DNA from: CAYOKT01 sp964404605
Lineage (GTDB): Bacteria; Electryoneota; Electryoneia; Electryoneales; Electryoneaceae
Length of the DNA stretch: 18,773 nt
NCBI GenBank assembly: GCA_964404605.1
Contig: CAYOKT010000056.1
Location: forward strand, 1-18,773
Direction: 5' to 3'
A model generated the notes under the pieces. The model was not told the DNA's origin, did no database searches, and worked only from the letters and a program-made list of their open reading frames with translations. The translations under genes and the position numbers were made by a program. This document shows positions 12,816 through 18,773 of this stretch, piece by piece (position 1 is the stretch's first letter; every line of letters begins with the position of its first letter).

Positions 12816-13940
12816 TCACTCCCGGTTCGCGCCGCTCTGGAAGGTGAGCACCATGCAGGTGCCGCCCAACGTGCTTTCTCCGAGGGCGAGGGCGGCGCCG
12901 AACATCATGACCAGGTAACGGACCAGCCCGATTCCCAGCCCGGGACCGGCGCTGTTTTCGCCGCGCACGAAGTCCTTCCAGAAGGTTTCCCGGATCTCCT
13001 CCGGGATTCCCGTCCCGTTGTCATCGATGAGCACCCGGATCCCTTCACTCCCGGCATCCTGCAGGGTGACGTGCAGGCGGGGCGGGTTCGCATCACGGGT
13101 GGCGTGGACGCTGTTGCTGAACAGTTCGTGGAAGATCTGCTGCAACCCGACCTCGGTCCCGACCACGGGGACGGGTCGGTGGGGAACGGCGCTGCCGGGG
13201 TGGAGCTCCGGCGGATCGGTAACCAGTTCGATACTCGGCTGCTCGGCGTGCAGCAACCTCAGCGCGAGGTGAAGAGCGCCCGCGAGATCCACGACCCCGA
13301 TGGCGGACTGCTCGCTGACGAGGAACTCCTTCCAGTGTTCGACGATGCGCTCGGTGCTGGTGATCCCGGAACGGATCATGCGCAGCTTGGAGTTCGGCTC
13401 GGTCCCCTCCATCTCGAGCTGCATCTCGTACAGGTCCATCGCGTTTCCGATCACCGTTTGCGGGCTTGTCAGGTCGTGCAGCAGCCGTGAGGTTCCCTCG
13501 ATGATTCCATCCCGAATCGCTCGAAAAACGAGGCGCAGGGTGCGCAACGCTTCATGAACGCGGCGGGAATACGCCCGCTCGACCGCCGGGATCAGCTCCT
13601 TTTCGAGATCATCTTCCGAGATGAGATCCGTGGCTCCGGCCCGGAACGCCGCGACGGTTTGGCGCGTGGAGTGTTCCTTCGTGAGCAGGATGGGGGCGAG
13701 GTCGAAGATGGGATGCTCCGCCCCGGCGATATGGGTGACCAGGTTGTTCAACGTCTCCGGGGGAATCCACCAGAGGGGGACCGAGTTCCACTCCTGGAGG
13801 CTTTCCCGGACAAACTGCCGGGTCTCATCGATTCGACGGTGGATGACTTCCCATCCATTCCGGCGCAGTCGGGCGACAAGCGGATCGGCGTCGGCCGATG
13901 TGGATTGCAGCAGGAGGACGGATCGCCGTGGGAAGAGCAT
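12816..13940 (-). CDS. Histidine kinase with degenerate N-terminal receiver domain
   Basis: The 374-aa protein has no membrane segment and should be cytoplasmic. Residues 6-122 follow the receiver fold (SVLLLQSTSADAD, APILLTKEHSTRQTVAAFRAGATDLI), but the strand-3 phosphoacceptor Asp is missing (VPLWWIPPE, 54-62) and the Lys is not evident. Residues about 130-205 form a HisKA-like dimerisation region with His155 in LLHDLTSPQTVIG. Residues 255-370 are a HATPase_c domain: N box HELFSNSVHA (Asn275), G1 DDNGTGIP (306-313) and G2 GPGLGIGL (332-339). It should autophosphorylate and pass phosphate to an unlinked regulator; no response regulator gene is adjacent. The HDLxSP motif recalls kinases of the chromatic-adaptation/chemotaxis-like type. 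It converges on the carotenoid gene with 42 bp between them. Confidence 0.85.
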   Translation of the reverse strand: MLFPRRSVLLLQSTSADADPLVARLRRNGWEVIHRRIDETRQFVRESLQEWNSVPLWWIPPETLNNLVTHIAGAEHPIFDLAPILLTKEHSTRQTVAAFRAGATDLISEDDLEKELIPAVERAYSRRVHEALRTLRLVFRAIRDGIIEGTSRLLHDLTSPQTVIGNAMDLYEMQLEMEGTEPNSKLRMIRSGITSTERIVEHWKEFLVSEQSAIGVVDLAGALHLALRLLHAEQPSIELVTDPPELHPGSAVPHRPVPVVGTEVGLQQIFHELFSNSVHATRDANPPRLHVTLQDAGSEGIRVLIDDNGTGIPEEIRETFWKDFVRGENSAGPGLGIGLVRYLVMMFGAALALGESTLGGTCMVLTFQSGANRE

Positions 13941-14737
13941 GGTGGTCTCGCGTGAATTGGCGACGCTTCTTGTTCACAACTCCCGGGTCAATAGGCGGAA
14001 GGTACCATCCGCTACGCCCGGACGGGTACAGGTAGCCCAAACATACTGAACGTTCGCGGGTCGCGCCAGAAGAGTTCTCGCTGCTGCTTGCGGAGTAGAG
14101 ATGCAACGAGCCGGTCCCGGAGGACCGGCTCGCCCGCGGTACCGTAATCCGACACCGCCGATGCCGTAATCGCCGCGAGGAAAGGCGCAGGAACCTCGCG
14201 TCGTCCGGCACGCCGTGGGTCAGGGCTACCCAGTAAGCCTATCGGCAAGGGCGGGCGGCTTCTTTGACCGGAACGCCGCGCGCCGCGCGACCCTGAGCGC
14301 CGCGGGCAAGGATTTCCATGACCCTGGTCCGGGATGCCTGAAGGGGCCGCTGTCGAAAGCTCAAGCGGTCTCCCGGAGGACTGTCAGGGAGCGGTTGAAG
14401 GTTGTCCGATTCAAGTCTCGGAAAAACAAGGGATGACAAGAACCCGATGAAAGCGGTCCTTGCACAATCTTTCCCGTAAGACTCGACGGATTCTTCCAGC
14501 ACGTCGGCCGGGATAGTTCAAGCGGAACGCGCCGGCTTCCGCCCACCCGATCCGTTCCCGCCGCTCCACCCCGCCCGGATGCCGGATTCGCTTCGCGGGA
14601 TGAGGGCCGGTCGCGGTGTGGACAGCCTCCGGGCGATGTCGTACCTTCCCGGCAGGAGAAGCGGGTGTTCCGGCCCTGCCGGGCGGAGCGACCCGAGGGT
14701 TTCGGCGGACCCGTCCGGCCGCCGCCGCGAGGGAACG
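13941..14737. other. Longest gene-poor stretch, 797 bp
   Basis: It lies between the start of the histidine kinase (-) and the glycosyltransferase (+). Open frames exist on both strands (for example 14012-14248 minus). They have weaker third-position GC bias than real neighbours, overlap each other, lack clear ribosome sites and match no family I know. The only strong structural signal is the perfect hairpin at 14107-14132. It probably holds two divergent promoters and possibly a decayed gene or an untranslated RNA. Confidence 0.45.
14107..14132. other. Perfect 11-bp hairpin with CGGA tetraloop
   Basis: CGAGCCGGTCC (14107-14117) pairs perfectly with GGACCGGCTCG (14122-14132) around CGGA. No T-run follows on either strand. 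It does not resemble the REP-like family of this window. It may be a protein-binding palindrome, an RNA structural element or a processing site. Confidence 0.6.
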
Positions 14738-15517
14738 ATGAGTTCACTATCCGTCGCCGTCATCGCGCACAACGAAGAGGAGATGCTCCCGGGCGCCCTG
14801 GCGAGTGTCGCCTGGGCGGACCAGGTGGTCCTCATCGATTGCTCCTCCACCGACGCCACCGGCCGCCTCGCCCGTGAGGCCGGAGCGGAGGTCTTCGTCG
14901 AACCCAACCGGTCGAACCTGAACCTGAACAAGAACCTCGCGATCGATCGCTGCACCGGGGACTGGGTCCTCGTTCTCGATGCCGATGAGCGCATCCCGCC
15001 CGCGCTGGCGGAGGAAATCCGCCGCGTGATGGATCGCGGGCGACACGCGGGGTATTTCATCCCGCGCCGGAACCATGTCCTCGGCAAGTGGGTGAGGCAT
15101 GGGGGACAATACCCGGACCTCCAGCTCCGCCTTTTCCGCCGCGGCACGGCGCGTTTCCCCGCCCGGCACGTGCACGAGCGGATTTCGGTGAAGGGGAGCG
15201 TCGGCCGTCTCCACCATCCCATGGACCATCACCCCTATCCGACCGTGACCCACATGCTCCGCAAGGGCGAGTTCTACGCCTCCTTCGAGGCGGAGAAGCT
15301 GCTCCGGCGCGGCGCGTCCTACCCCGAGGCGGTGCTCTTCCTCAACATCGGGCTGCGCCAGGCGGGGCGGTTTCTCCGGCGGTTCCTCCTCAAGGGCGGC
15401 TTCCTCGACGGCGTACCGGGTCTGGCCGTCGCCTGGTTCGATGCCTTCAATCACGTTGTGCGCTGGCTGCGCGTGTGGGAAGTCCAACAGCGGCGCGGCG
15501 AGGCGGGCTCCGAATGA
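14738..15517 (+). CDS. Family 2 glycosyltransferase, WaaE/KdtX-like
   Basis: The 259-aa protein has a GT-A fold. The opening strand SLSVAVIAHNEEEMLPGALASV (4-25) is the nucleotide-sugar site, followed by VVLIDCSSTDATG (30-42) and the metal-binding DADER at 81-85. The C-terminal half (GYFIPRRNHVLGKWVRHGGQYPD, RLFRRGTARFPARHVHERI, LHHPMDHHPY) is typical of the WaaE/LpcA-like group, which adds a hexose or heptose to the lipopolysaccharide inner core. A hydrophobic/basic C-terminal region (about 205-245) may lie on the membrane. The start at 14738 is set by GAGGGAACG just before ATG; the frame is open to 14579 without a good start. The donor sugar is not determinable. Confidence 0.87.
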   Translation: MSSLSVAVIAHNEEEMLPGALASVAWADQVVLIDCSSTDATGRLAREAGAEVFVEPNRSNLNLNKNLAIDRCTGDWVLVLDADERIPPALAEEIRRVMDRGRHAGYFIPRRNHVLGKWVRHGGQYPDLQLRLFRRGTARFPARHVHERISVKGSVGRLHHPMDHHPYPTVTHMLRKGEFYASFEAEKLLRRGASYPEAVLFLNIGLRQAGRFLRRFLLKGGFLDGVPGLAVAWFDAFNHVVRWLRVWEVQQRRGEAGSE

Positions 15518-15828
15518 GGCCGGTCCGGGTGGGCTTCCGCCGTCAACGCGGTGATTCCCATCCCCGCTGACCCACCGGGCAGGCACCTTCGGCGAACCGG
15601 GCCACCGGGATCAACCCATCGCGCAGAACCCATTCCGCCCTTCTGCTTCTCCGTTTTTCCCCCGGGCACCTTCCCTGTCTCCCGCTTTCCCGGGGAGGAC
15701 TGACGGATCATTTGTTCAGTGCTTTTTCCTGCCCTACATTCCCTCTCGTTCATTCGGATGATCCCCTCTGCTCCGGGGAGAACCACGCGGGCGCACCGCG
15801 CCCCTGCGTTCCATAGCAAGCGGGAACC
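15518..15828. other. 311-bp gap upstream of uvrA
   Basis: I see no credible gene here. A pyrimidine-rich tract runs from about 15640 to 15690. I looked for a LexA/SOS box (CTGT-N8-ACAG or GAAC-N4-GTTC) ahead of uvrA and found none that fits. Confidence 0.5.
15712..15740 (+). promoter_or_regulatory. Possible uvrA promoter
   Basis: TTGTTC (15712-15717) and TACATT (15735-15740) are spaced by 17 bp, 88 bp before the uvrA start. The -10 box matches consensus at 4 of 6 positions and the -35 at its first three. Plausible but unproven. Confidence 0.33.
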
Positions 15829-18681
<2,853 letters not shown>

Positions 18682-18682
18682 G

Positions 18683-18697
18683 CGGCCCGGCGGGCCG
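18683..18697. terminator. GC hairpin just after uvrA
   Basis: CGGCCC (18683-18688) and GGGCCG (18692-18697) form a 6-bp stem with a 3-nt loop, beginning 1 bp after the uvrA stop. The sequence after it (ATTGACAGCGTTT) has only a weak T content. The five-T run near 18729-18733 is too far away to complete a standard terminator, so this is a weak candidate. Confidence 0.35.
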
Positions 18698-18746
18698 ATT
18701 GACAGCGTTTGGATATCACAAGAGGTGTTTTTGTAGCAGTTAAAAG

Positions 18747-18773
18747 TGTCATCCTGAACGAAGTGAAGGATCT
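18747..18773 (+). repeat. Left end of a TGTCATCCTGA-type intergenic repeat, cut by the window edge
   Basis: The last 27 bases begin TGTCATCCTGAACGAAG and end GAAGGATCT. The motif is the same type as the inverted end of the repeat at 1-117 (TGTCACCCTGA when reversed), and both share GAAGTG and GAAGGATCT. Similar TGTCATCCTGAGCGAAGCGAAGG-like repeats are familiar from many bacterial genomes. Confidence 0.6.

Noticed and set aside
14012..14248. 78-codon minus-strand open frame between the kinase and the glycosyltransferase
   Set aside because: It has weaker third-position GC bias than neighbouring genes, no clear ribosome site and no family, and it contains the perfect hairpin. It remains a possible relic but is not supported.
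15518..15828. SOS/LexA box upstream of uvrA
   Set aside because: No CTGT-N8-ACAG or GAAC-N4-GTTC palindrome was found in the region by reading both strands.

Overview
The window looks like a metagenome-assembled scaffold from a high-GC, probably Gram-negative and anaerobic or microaerophilic bacterium. The protein genes are strongly G/C-biased at third positions. A WaaE-like sugar transferase suggests a lipopolysaccharide envelope. A corrinoid/ferredoxin fusion and a complex molybdo- or tungsto-enzyme suggest anaerobic metabolism. One run of exactly 100 N (9975-10074) marks a scaffold gap. I cannot fix the phylum; Desulfobacterota-like lineages or an uncultured candidate phylum would both fit.

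Layout. Positions 1-296 are a gene-free, hairpin-rich repeat tract. A minus-strand pair follows: a CpaM-type methyltransferase (1421-2092) overlapping by 4 nt an HgcA/HgcB-like corrinoid-ferredoxin fusion (297-1424). Divergent from it is a Dps-like ferritin (2321-2818). A repeat-filled gap leads to a minus-strand MFS transporter (3145-4434) and an NTF2/SnoaL-like protein (4522-4938). Then come tRNA-Asn(GUU) (5291-5366) and a minus-strand isoprenylcysteine methyltransferase-family membrane protein (5635-6192). The centre holds one 1134-codon gene (6533-9937) fusing a complete molybdopterin oxidoreductase to a complete IscS/NifS-type cysteine desulfurase. After the gap-interrupted repeat island (9938-10346) come a citrate-lyase ACP/beta-subunit fusion (-), a small membrane ORF coupled to a CruF/DUF422 carotenoid protein (+), and a histidine kinase with a degenerate receiver domain (-). 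A long gene-poor stretch with a perfect hairpin follows, then a family-2 glycosyltransferase (+) and full-length uvrA (+).

How the parts relate. Most genes look like separate short transcription units. The two arrangements with real functional logic are the cpaM/HgcAB-like operon and the oxidoreductase-desulfurase fusion. In the first, a methyltransferase sits beside a methyl-carrying corrinoid membrane protein with its own ferredoxin. In the second, a sulfur donor is attached to an enzyme whose metal cofactor may need sulfuration. Between the genes lies a dispersed REP-like hairpin family (termini GGGTGGCC-CGGGAC and GTCCCGG-GTTTCA) with interchangeable middles. I count six copies, all intergenic. 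A second repeat family (TGTCATCCTGA type) is cut by both window edges.
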